DNA of 64,000 nt. Origin: Sulfobacillus thermosulfidooxidans DSM 9293. GTDB taxonomy: Bacteria; Bacillota; Sulfobacillia; Sulfobacillales; Sulfobacillaceae. A program made the translations under genes and the position numbers. The DNA lies in assembly GCF_900176145.1 (NCBI RefSeq), contig NZ_FWWY01000001.1, positions 1,845,819-1,909,818 of the forward strand. The letters are read 5' to 3'. Shown piece after piece: positions 8,179-15,761 of this stretch (its first letter is position 1; each line of letters begins with the position of its first letter). The notes under the pieces are model-generated. The model searched no databases, was not told where the DNA came from, and saw only the letters and a list, made by a program, of their open reading frames with translations.

Positions 8179-8675
8179 CCCCTTCTTTGGATTCAACCAT
8201 TCTCGTTGCAGGGATTGGAAACATTTTTTTAGGAGATGATGGATTTGGCGTTGAAGTCATCCGGCGTTTGAGCGCACGATCTTTACCCGTGAGTATGATG
8301 GTGTTTCAGGATTTTGGCATCCGCAGCGTCGATCTCGTCTATGCCTTGCATACGCCGTGGAAAGCCGTGATTTTAGTGGATGCTTATGCGCATGGAGAGA
8401 CGCCGGGACATTTGCAAGTCCTTCACATCACCCCAGATGATATTCCCACGTCTGCCCCCGTGATGGATGGTCATAGCCTAAATCCCTTAATCGTTCTCTC
8501 CATGGCAAAGCAGCAGGCGCGAACCCTTCCCCCCGTCTATCTCGTGGGATGTCAACCTCTGACATTTGGCCCTGAAGAAGGGTCGATGGAGCTTAGTGCC
8601 CCTGTTGAGGCGGCAATCGAGCAGGCCTGCGACTTGGTTATCAATCTGGGTTATCAATTGGCACAAAACGAATAG
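8169..8675 (+). CDS. [NiFe]-hydrogenase maturation endopeptidase (HyaD/HycI family)
   Basis: 168 residues. This family cleaves the C-terminal peptide of the large subunit after nickel insertion. The signature GIGNIFLGDDGFGVEVIRRL (about 15-34) includes the nickel-sensing acidic residue, ILVDAY supplies the second Asp and MDGHSLNP the conserved His. Other family stretches are VQDFGIRSVDL-like and YLVGCQPLTFGPEEG. The start overlaps the previous gene by 10 bases; either ATG at 8169 or 8175 could be used. It closes the tightly packed part of the hyp operon. Confidence 0.92.
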   Translation: MAMTPSLDSTILVAGIGNIFLGDDGFGVEVIRRLSARSLPVSMMVFQDFGIRSVDLVYALHTPWKAVILVDAYAHGETPGHLQVLHITPDDIPTSAPVMDGHSLNPLIVLSMAKQQARTLPPVYLVGCQPLTFGPEEGSMELSAPVEAAIEQACDLVINLGYQLAQNE

Positions 8676-8753
8676 GACCTACGAGAAGGGTATAGCGAAA
8701 CGTGAATCTGGTGATTTTTGATAATTCATAAAAAAGATTTAGAGGAGGAATTA

Positions 8754-9875
8754 ATGATGAAAGAATCCGCATCGACTTGGCAGGATGTAGCCACTGTAGA
8801 AAAGGCTGAGTTAGTGGATATGGCCCAAAACATCTTTGAGAGTTTGGTCAATGCCATCGATGACTTAGGAGGGCATCAGCTCGCGCAAAACGTGAAGGAA
8901 TTTGCCGGGGTGTTGGAACAACAAATGACCCAAGGAAATTTTCCCTTAGCGGGAACTACAACCTTAATTGGGGAAATGTGGCAAAGCCTATCACCGCGTT
9001 TGGAAGATTGGGCGAAGAGGCTACTGGGTTCTCAAGGATTCCAGGATATTTTAAATCTCATTGCTTCCGGCCAATTATCCTCTGATCTGTTGGCCCAAAT
9101 TGCTAAAATGGCAGACAATCAGCAGGTTGCCAACTTCCTTCATGATTTGTCCAGACAGGTGAGCCCATGGCAAGATAAGATGGTTGATCAGATTGTGCAA
9201 TGGACGCAAAGTGACAGTGTGATGAATGCTGTTCTGCTCTTAGCCCGGGCCGAGTCCTTGATGCAGCTTGTTCTGAGCCAAGAAGTGATGGCTCTAGCCG
9301 AACACGTCAAACAGGCCACCCCGGCGCTTTTACAGCTAACCGAACTGTTATCGCAGCCAGAATTCGCCCGGGTGGTAGAGTTTAGCCAACGGGCCATGAA
9401 AAATCCTAAACTGTTAAGCCTGCTCGAAACCTTGGAAAATCATATCGATACCGCCAATCAATTACTGAACCATCTCACCCGATTTGAAGAACGCGGGGGT
9501 TTACAAGTGTTAGAACGGGTTATGGATGCGTTTTCAGGTGATGACGTGAATGTTGACACGTTAGCAAAATTGCCGGCCATCACGAATAAGGGCATCGAGT
9601 TTGCTGATTGGGCCTTGAACAGTGGGTTACCGGAATTGACCCAAAATATGTTACTAGCTATCGATGTTAGTCTAGCCGAAGCGCGCCGGGATACAACCAA
9701 ATATGGGGCGATGCGGTTGGTCGGGGCTTTGAAAGATCCGGCCATTCAAGACGGCATAAAAGTGGGTATGGCGTTTTTACGCCATCTGCCAAATATTTTA
9801 ACGTTGCCACCAAAGTCACAACAAACGGCTGATTCTGGTACGTCAGAACATGAAGTCGCCGCGAGTGAAAGTTAA
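8754..9875 (+). CDS. DUF1641-containing helical protein
   Basis: 373 residues from ATG 8754, with AGAGGAGGAA 5-13 bases upstream. Almost entirely alpha-helical with repeated amphipathic segments (for example LLQLTELLSQPEFARVVEF, LLSLLETLENHIDTANQLL). Near the C-terminus MRLVGALKDPAIQDGIKVGM followed by AFLRHL matches the DUF1641 signature, known from proteins encoded beside formate dehydrogenases, sulfide:quinone reductases and hydrogenases. There is no membrane helix or metal motif. It is much longer than the minimal DUF1641 proteins (about 150 residues), so the family core is at the C-terminal end and the rest is probably helical repeat. A role in attaching or assembling the hydrogenase is inference. 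Confidence 0.7.
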   Translation: MMKESASTWQDVATVEKAELVDMAQNIFESLVNAIDDLGGHQLAQNVKEFAGVLEQQMTQGNFPLAGTTTLIGEMWQSLSPRLEDWAKRLLGSQGFQDILNLIASGQLSSDLLAQIAKMADNQQVANFLHDLSRQVSPWQDKMVDQIVQWTQSDSVMNAVLLLARAESLMQLVLSQEVMALAEHVKQATPALLQLTELLSQPEFARVVEFSQRAMKNPKLLSLLETLENHIDTANQLLNHLTRFEERGGLQVLERVMDAFSGDDVNVDTLAKLPAITNKGIEFADWALNSGLPELTQNMLLAIDVSLAEARRDTTKYGAMRLVGALKDPAIQDGIKVGMAFLRHLPNILTLPPKSQQTADSGTSEHEVAASES

Positions 9876-9937
9876 TAGCTCGTGTTCGATGAAAACGTAA
9901 AGACAAGGGAATAGCAAAGGAGCGTCGGGAGCGGGAG

Positions 9938-11386
9938 ATGACGACTAGAACAGGGTTAGAGAGCCATTCAAAGCGTTTCATGTTGGGGTTGACTCTTCCT
10001 GACTTATCAAGTTTGTCAATATCGAGTGTGGCTCCGCTATTTAGTATGGCGGCAGCTGGTCAGTTGCTGGTGCAACTCGCTGGTGCCGATGTGCTCTGGG
10101 CCATTTTAGCGGTCGCAATTCCCTTTGTCTTTAGCTCTTGGATTTTTCGCCTGTTGAATCACCATTTTCCGAATGCTGGGGCATCGTATCACTGGTCACG
10201 GCGGGTCTTAGGGACACAGGTTTCCCAGTTTCAGTCATGGATTTTGATAATGGCCTACTTTTGGTCCATTCCGCCTATTATTATTCCAGCCGCCGATCAA
10301 AGCCTTAGTTTATTGGGAATAGCGAGGCCTGACGCTTGGGATGTGGTGGGTTTTAGTCTTTTATGGATTATTTTTGCAGCCAGTGTCCTGCTGTTGGGCA
10401 GCCGAATGACAGCACGCGTCACACAAATTTTTTTGTTGGCGGAAGTTTTGGCTGTGATGGCGATGATGGTGATAGGGTTTGGGCATTGGCACCATGTGAT
10501 CCTGGCTCCTAGCGAAAATACGGCTGATATCAACGTCAGATGGCAGCGAATCGTCATCGCCATGGTGGTGGCGGCAACGATTGTCGATGGCTGGGAGATC
10601 GATAGTTACGCAGCAGAAGAGGCGACAAAACCCCGGAGTGCGCCCGGGACCGGGGGCATTATTGGTGCCTTGATGGTATTAGCCTATTATGGATTGTCGT
10701 GGTCCGTCATGTTGCATAATGTACCCCTCTCCATCTTGCGGCGCCATCCGGATGTGTTAATGACGTGGGCTCACATGGTGATTCCTTCGGTGCATAGGTG
10801 GGCTTTAATCCCCATTTTGGCATCCACTGCAGGATCATTGTGGTTAACGACGTTTATTTTATCCCGGGCTTTATTCGCGATGGGGCGAGATCACATCTTA
10901 CCCCCCATATTGACGCGGTTCAATCGCTTCAATGCCCCCATTTGGGCTATCATCATACCGTCTTTGGCAGCGTTTGTCATTGTCTGTGTCAATTTGTTTT
11001 GGACCTCGATGACCAGCTGGTTCAATTTGGTGTTAAGTTCAGCGGGATTTTTCTTAGTCTTGGAATTTCTTTTTGACAGTATTACGGCGTCAGTGTTTTT
11101 AAGCCGGCAACATGACTCAGCCTTGCCCCATGGTTTAGATGGGCATCAGCACCGCTTTCTTCAACTTATTTCGTGGTTGACTTCTTTATGGTTACTGACG
11201 ATGACGGGATTTTTCTTGGTTTATGGAGGCCAAGTCATCGGCAAAGGGATTGATGAGGTCGTGGGAATTCTCATGTTAGCGGGTATCATATTTGTGATGG
11301 TGCAAAGGAAACAAGCGCAGTCTCAAACCTTGTTTATTTTTGAGCCGGAAGCTCAAATGATGAAGGCCTCCTCATCAAGACAATAG
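9938..11386 (+). CDS. APC-superfamily amino acid/polyamine permease
   Basis: 482 residues with about 12 hydrophobic spans, beginning after a short soluble N-terminus. The first span contains SSVAPLFSMAAAGQLLVQLAG, the discontinuous helix of APC transporters, followed by FRLLNHHFPNAGASYHWSRR, the equivalent of the 'x-P-x-A-G-x-x-Y' motif. The region around 225-240 (GWEIDSYAAEEATKPRSAPG) is the usual loop before helix 7. GGGAGCGGGAG precedes the ATG. It follows the hydrogenase operon after 62 bases but has no obvious link with it. Substrate not predictable. Confidence 0.85.
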   Translation: MTTRTGLESHSKRFMLGLTLPDLSSLSISSVAPLFSMAAAGQLLVQLAGADVLWAILAVAIPFVFSSWIFRLLNHHFPNAGASYHWSRRVLGTQVSQFQSWILIMAYFWSIPPIIIPAADQSLSLLGIARPDAWDVVGFSLLWIIFAASVLLLGSRMTARVTQIFLLAEVLAVMAMMVIGFGHWHHVILAPSENTADINVRWQRIVIAMVVAATIVDGWEIDSYAAEEATKPRSAPGTGGIIGALMVLAYYGLSWSVMLHNVPLSILRRHPDVLMTWAHMVIPSVHRWALIPILASTAGSLWLTTFILSRALFAMGRDHILPPILTRFNRFNAPIWAIIIPSLAAFVIVCVNLFWTSMTSWFNLVLSSAGFFLVLEFLFDSITASVFLSRQHDSALPHGLDGHQHRFLQLISWLTSLWLLTMTGFFLVYGGQVIGKGIDEVVGILMLAGIIFVMVQRKQAQSQTLFIFEPEAQMMKASSSRQ

Positions 11387-11434
11387 TTCTTGACTCCCTA
11401 AATCCCTACACGGTTTTCCTTGACAGGGTGCACG

Positions 11435-11815
11435 TTACAACAGGTGCACGATCCGGGCGAATGTCTTGGTCTTTTTGTGCACCGCGCGAACCTGCACCGT
11501 TGAGCCCACTTTTATTTGACTTAGGTTTATCTGAGTCTTTTTCGCACGATATTTGGTGTGAGAGTTAATGAGAAATGTCCAGATTTTACCACGAGCTGTT
11601 TTTACCACGAGCTGTGTCGAAGAGATCACCGAAACCCTTCCTTTGACGTGAATCACATGCGCATGGTGGTGTTCTTTACTGTGCGAAGTCCTGTGGGTTG
11701 AAGAGGAATGAACAGAAGGCGCGGGTGAACTCACCTTGGTCGATCCGCACCCAACCAGGCTTAAGGACAAAAGCGGGATAAAAAGATAAGGCATCAAAAA
11801 ACGACGAAGACTCAT
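11435..11815 (-). CDS. Small secreted lipoprotein with OB-like (DUF5666-type) domain
   Basis: 126 residues. A signal peptide ends in the lipobox LVGC, so Cys23 should be lipidated and the protein anchored outside the membrane. A Ser/Thr/His-rich linker follows (SVHSSSTHRTSHSKEHHHAH), then a beta-rich domain HVKGRVSVISSTQLVVKTAR ... YRAKKTQINLSQIKVGSTVQ then VRAV. This is the pattern of DUF5666-like OB folds: a value expressed, then 'G-x-x-V-x-V'. It converges with the APC permease. The His-rich linker might bind metal; function unknown. Confidence 0.7.
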   Translation of the reverse strand: MSLRRFLMPYLFIPLLSLSLVGCGSTKVSSPAPSVHSSSTHRTSHSKEHHHAHVIHVKGRVSVISSTQLVVKTARGKIWTFLINSHTKYRAKKTQINLSQIKVGSTVQVRAVHKKTKTFARIVHLL

Positions 11816-12051
11816 GAAATATCAACCTTTCTGTACCAGTTTAAAAAACGATTATTTGTTGCCAAAATCCTACCGTTCCCATGCCCTCGGCCTTGATGGC
11901 GTGAAGAAGCACAGCAAGGCTGAGATTAGTAAAACCTGTAATCTTTTTCTAAAGCGTGTCGGTTTCCTTCACAAATCCGTGCGGCATGCGGATTTTTTCT
12001 TGGTTCCGTAACCAGGCCATTGAAGCTTGGAAGACTATTTTATTTCTCGAA

Positions 12052-13224
12052 CTATCCGTCATACCGGAGGGCATGAATGGGATCTAAGGCCGAAGCTTTT
12101 ATGGCCGGATAGAGGCCAAAGATCAGACCGACTGCCGTACTAAACACAAAGCCAAGCATTAAGGCGACGGGCGAGAAGATGGCAGGGGTTTTCAAAATTG
12201 CTGGGATAATATGCATCACACCGAGTCCCAAAAGAATGCCAATTACCCCGCCTACCAAGCTCATGGCCATGGATTCCAAAAGAAACTGAAGAAGAATATC
12301 TTCGCGGGTAGCACCTAGCGCCTGGCGAATACCGATCTCTCTCGTCCGTTCTGTAACGGAGACTAACATGATATTCATGATGCCTATCCCTCCAACAACC
12401 AAGGCCACGCCAGCGGTACCAGCTAACAAGTCAGTGAAAGTGGCCCGGGTGGCTTGCAAGGTTTGAAGGACCTGATCTTCTGAGGCGACACTAACGGCAC
12501 TCGTTGATCCGAATTGATTGGTATAGAGATTCGTGAGGTAATTGGCGGCCAAATTGGCTTGATTCGGGTTTTGCGCTTTCACGATGATCTGGCTCAATTG
12601 ATTGGTTCCTAACAAGGATTCACTCACGGTAATCGGAATAAATAGGGTATTGTCTTGACTGGCTCCAGGCCCTTGACCCACCGGATTAAGAACGCCCACG
12701 ACATGAAATTGCTGTCCCAAGATCATAATGGATGATCCGATGGGATTCTCTCCATTAAACAAGTTGGTGGCTTGGTTCGCCCCTAAAACGGCCACATGTT
12801 GATCCTGGCTCACTTCTAATGGTGTCAAAAAGTGACCGGCTGCTACAGAGACTGAACCCAACTCTAAATAGGCCGCTGTGGTGCCGTCGACTGGACCACT
12901 TTCTTGATTCGGCGGGTTGAGCGTTGATATCTTAGCGCCTTGGGTCATCTCGGGAACGACCACATCCGAAAAGGGCAAGACTCTGTGAATCAGAGTGGTT
13001 TCACTCACTGGGAACGGCGTACCAGAAGCGGGGGAGACAAACAATACATTGGTACCAAGCGTTTCAATCCGGGATGTGACTAAAGACGAAGCGCCTTGAC
13101 CAATGGCCACTAAGACGATTACGGCCGCCACTCCGATAATGACGCCTAACATTGTGAGGATGGCCCGCAGTTTGTTGCTCATTAATCCCAAAAAGGCTAG
13201 AACAAGCCCATCTCGCCATGTCAT
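12052..13224 (-). CDS. MacB-type ABC transporter permease (FtsX/MacB_PCD)
   Basis: 390 residues. An N-terminal membrane helix (about 20-45, LRAILTMLGVIIGVAAVIVL then VAIGQGAS) is followed by a large extracytoplasmic MacB_PCD domain (about 50-260) and three C-terminal helices (about 270-385) of FtsX type, including ERTREIGIRQALGATREDIL, the coupling helix that contacts the ATPase. It forms one half of a tripartite-style efflux system with the ATPase and adaptor encoded just upstream; the ATPase stop and this start overlap by 4 bases. Gram-positive MacB-like systems export peptides or antibiotics; the substrate here is unknown. Confidence 0.92.
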   Translation of the reverse strand: MTWRDGLVLAFLGLMSNKLRAILTMLGVIIGVAAVIVLVAIGQGASSLVTSRIETLGTNVLFVSPASGTPFPVSETTLIHRVLPFSDVVVPEMTQGAKISTLNPPNQESGPVDGTTAAYLELGSVSVAAGHFLTPLEVSQDQHVAVLGANQATNLFNGENPIGSSIMILGQQFHVVGVLNPVGQGPGASQDNTLFIPITVSESLLGTNQLSQIIVKAQNPNQANLAANYLTNLYTNQFGSTSAVSVASEDQVLQTLQATRATFTDLLAGTAGVALVVGGIGIMNIMLVSVTERTREIGIRQALGATREDILLQFLLESMAMSLVGGVIGILLGLGVMHIIPAILKTPAIFSPVALMLGFVFSTAVGLIFGLYPAIKASALDPIHALRYDG

Positions 13225-13910
13225 GGTGTTTTTTCCACCTCGCGTGTATTTAAAATCACATGCCCATCTTCAATCTGGATGATTTGATGGCAGGATACGG
13301 CTATTTCCTGGCTGTGCGTCACAATGACGACGGTTTTTCCTTGCCGATTTAAGCTTGTTAGCAAGTCCATGATTTCCACACCCGTTGCATGATCTAAGTT
13401 GCCGGTGGGTTCATCGGCCAAAATCAACGGAGGATCCCCGATGAGGGCTCGAGCAATGGCGACTCGCTGCTGTTGGCCCCCGGATAATTGTGAAGGGCGG
13501 TGATAGAGCCTATGACCTAAGCCCACTTGTTCTAAGGCTGTTTTGGCTTGTTCCCGGCGTTTGTGCGAAGGTACACCCCGGTATACGAGGGGCAATGCGA
13601 CGTTATCGAGAGCGGTTAATCCAGGAATCAACTGAAACGATTGAAAGACAAAGCCAATGGTGTGATTGCGCTTGTGAGCCCATTGTTCGCGGCTAAAATG
13701 ACTAACATCTTCTCCCCCTAACCAATATTCTCCGCGACTGGGAGTGTCGAGTCCGCCTAAAATATTGAGCAGGGTGGTTTTTCCCGAACCAGATGGTCCT
13801 ACAATGGCCGCGAGCATTCCAATGGGAATTTCAAAAGTGATGTCTTTCAGGACGGGATAGACATCTAGACCAAGATGGTAATCTTTATAGACCGACACCA
13901 GTCGAATCAT
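13221..13910 (-). CDS. MacB/LolD-type ABC transporter ATPase
   Basis: 229 residues. Complete nucleotide-binding domain: Walker [10 protein letters not shown] (about 38-46), Q-loop FVFQSF, signature [15 protein letters not shown], Walker [13 protein letters not shown] and H-loop VTHS. The family supplies ATP-driven mechanical power to FtsX-type permeases. It overlaps both the adaptor gene upstream and the permease gene downstream by 4 bases (ATGA), so the three are coupled. Confidence 0.95.
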   Translation of the reverse strand: MIRLVSVYKDYHLGLDVYPVLKDITFEIPIGMLAAIVGPSGSGKTTLLNILGGLDTPSRGEYWLGGEDVSHFSREQWAHKRNHTIGFVFQSFQLIPGLTALDNVALPLVYRGVPSHKRREQAKTALEQVGLGHRLYHRPSQLSGGQQQRVAIARALIGDPPLILADEPTGNLDHATGVEIMDLLTSLNRQGKTVVIVTHSQEIAVSCHQIIQIEDGHVILNTREVEKTP

Positions 13911-15394
13911 TTGGTATGGCCCTTCTTTCCCGCGGTTTTTCCTTTATGAAGGGTTCTCCCCTTGGCTTTGAGATGGAGTTTCCCACTGGGGGAGGTGAGT
14001 ACGGCGGTAATGACCCGGTCATCAACCGCTAATCGTTTGGATTTCACGGCCGCCGTGGTGGCATTTTCTAAAAGCACATGCACCGGGATACGTGTTAGTT
14101 GGTTATTTGAAGCCAATACTTCGACAAAATCGTGGGAACCACGGCTATGAAGACTGGCTAGGGGAACTAATAGAGCGCCATGAATTGTTTTTACCACGAT
14201 CGAGACGTCGGCACTCATGCCGTAGCGGATGCCGCTCACATTATTCAGTGTCACATTCACGGGAAAATTCGCGACGCCATTGCTGTAGTTGCCGACGGGA
14301 GCAATGCTTTGAACCGTGCCCGATACCACTTTTCCGGGAAGCGCGGGTAAACTCACGGATACGCTTTGGCCCGTATGAATCAAATTAATCTGGGTTTCTG
14401 GAATCGGCACTGTGACCATCTTGGCCTGGCTATCTAAGGTCAATAATTTTGCCCCAGGTGGTGCGGACGAGTTTAACATCGTGACTTCGCCAGAGAAAGG
14501 GGCCTGGACAACGAGATTGGCCAATGCCTGCTGTTCTTGCACCAATGTTTGTTGGTCACGCTCAAGTTGAGCTTTGGCTTGATCCAAACTGGCCGTTAGT
14601 TGGGTTTGGCTGTCCTGTGACATCACCTTATCTAATGCAGCTTGTAACCCAGCCACTTGACTTTCGTCACCCAAAATTTTGCTTGTTAAACTGGGGGACG
14701 TCAGTGTAAGGATGGGTGTGCCTGGAGTGATTTGTTGGCCTATGGTCACGTTTACATGTTGAACAGTTCCTTGACACGGGGCAGTGATTGTCTTACCCCC
14801 TACTGTTGCCAGGGGTTGTCCCGAAGAAACGTATTCCCCCACGGAGGCGACTTGAGTGAGGGGGCCCTCGACAGAAGAGGTGACAACACCTTGGGACTGG
14901 GCCTGGGCTAATTGGTCTTCAGCTTGTTGCAGGTTGTCTTCGGCTTGAACGATACTGGCTTGTTGGGATGCCCGGTACTCGGATGATAATAGCAGATTCA
15001 CTTGGTTTTGCTCACTTAAGACCGCGGCATTTTGTGCGGCCACCTCACTGGCCAAAGTGGGATCGCTAAAGGTTGCCAGCATTTGCCCTGTGTTCACAGT
15101 TTGTCCTAAGCTGACGTTCAGCTGGCTTAAAGATGCATTAGCGGGTACGGATACGGTATACGTCTCAACCGGAATGATTTCTCCTGTGGCTGAGTCGATT
15201 TGTGACAAGTTGCCTTGTTGAACGATGGCAGTGAGATATTTGGCGGGCAATGGCGGACGAGTCGACCGGATGACAATGTAAGTGAGAGCCGACAGGACCA
15301 ACAGGGTGCCCCCAGCTAGTATCACGACACGCCGGTATGAAAGCATGCGCTGTTTAATAGATGATGTAGGCATATTGTGATGGATCATGATCAA
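13907..15394 (-). CDS. MacA/HlyD-type efflux adaptor protein
   Basis: 495 residues. One N-terminal membrane helix (about 19-45, VVILAGGTLLVLSALTYIVI) anchors it; the rest is outside. The order barrel-sandwich half (VETYTVSVPANASLSQLNVS, LGQTVNTGQML), helical hairpin (coiled coil rich in Q/A at about 120-165 and 240-290), second lipoyl half (TITAPCQGTVQHVNVTIGQQ and VVQAPFSGEVTML), beta-barrel (VSVSLPALPGKVVSGTVQSI) is typical of MacA/HlyD adaptors. There appear to be two lipoyl-like motifs in series, somewhat more than a minimal adaptor. The end is Lys/Gly-rich ([18 protein letters not shown]). First gene of the minus-strand efflux operon. Confidence 0.9.
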   Translation of the reverse strand: MIMIHHNMPTSSIKQRMLSYRRVVILAGGTLLVLSALTYIVIRSTRPPLPAKYLTAIVQQGNLSQIDSATGEIIPVETYTVSVPANASLSQLNVSLGQTVNTGQMLATFSDPTLASEVAAQNAAVLSEQNQVNLLLSSEYRASQQASIVQAEDNLQQAEDQLAQAQSQGVVTSSVEGPLTQVASVGEYVSSGQPLATVGGKTITAPCQGTVQHVNVTIGQQITPGTPILTLTSPSLTSKILGDESQVAGLQAALDKVMSQDSQTQLTASLDQAKAQLERDQQTLVQEQQALANLVVQAPFSGEVTMLNSSAPPGAKLLTLDSQAKMVTVPIPETQINLIHTGQSVSVSLPALPGKVVSGTVQSIAPVGNYSNGVANFPVNVTLNNVSGIRYGMSADVSIVVKTIHGALLVPLASLHSRGSHDFVEVLASNNQLTRIPVHVLLENATTAAVKSKRLAVDDRVITAVLTSPSGKLHLKAKGRTLHKGKTAGKKGHTK

Positions 15395-15761
15395 ATTCCC
15401 CTTAGGTCCTATAATGGGTCATCACACGGTCTATATAACTTGACCCTGTGACCGGTGGATTGAAGAATGTGGAACCCTATTCATAAGGGTACTGTCATCG
15501 AATCTGAAAAACTACAAGTTAGTCCTGAAGAAAGACTGAATTTGATTTTCATCGGATACAAAGTTGAGCGTGTATTAAATTAGTTGCCAATTAATGCAGA
15601 TGATTATCGGCATCAAAATGAAGTCGTGAACTTTTGTTCTCGGCTGCGATAGTTTACAAACCTAAAATTAATAATGGAAATGATTTGTAAAGATGCACAA
15701 AAATTTAGGAAATAGCGCTAGTTATAATGAGTTATAAAAACAAATATTGGGGGATTGAGTG
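15395..15761. other. Intergenic region between efflux operon and nirB
   Basis: About 365 bases without a supported gene, AT-rich toward nirB. It must hold divergent promoters. A TATAAT hexamer at 15723-15728 lies 21 bases before the GGGGG ribosome-binding site of nirB but has no good -35 at 17-18 bases, as expected for an activator-dependent promoter. Near the efflux side, TTGACC and two partly matching GGTCA-type half sites (15415-15450) are seen; no known operator is recognised. Confidence 0.5.

Noticed and set aside
11814-12011. 65-codon frame between lipoprotein and MacB genes
   Set aside because: No ribosome-binding site and low-complexity, non-family sequence; looks like chance.
15415-15450. 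Pho-box or CRP-type operator near the efflux operon
   Set aside because: Half sites (GGTCA/TGACC) are present but spacing does not fit either consensus.
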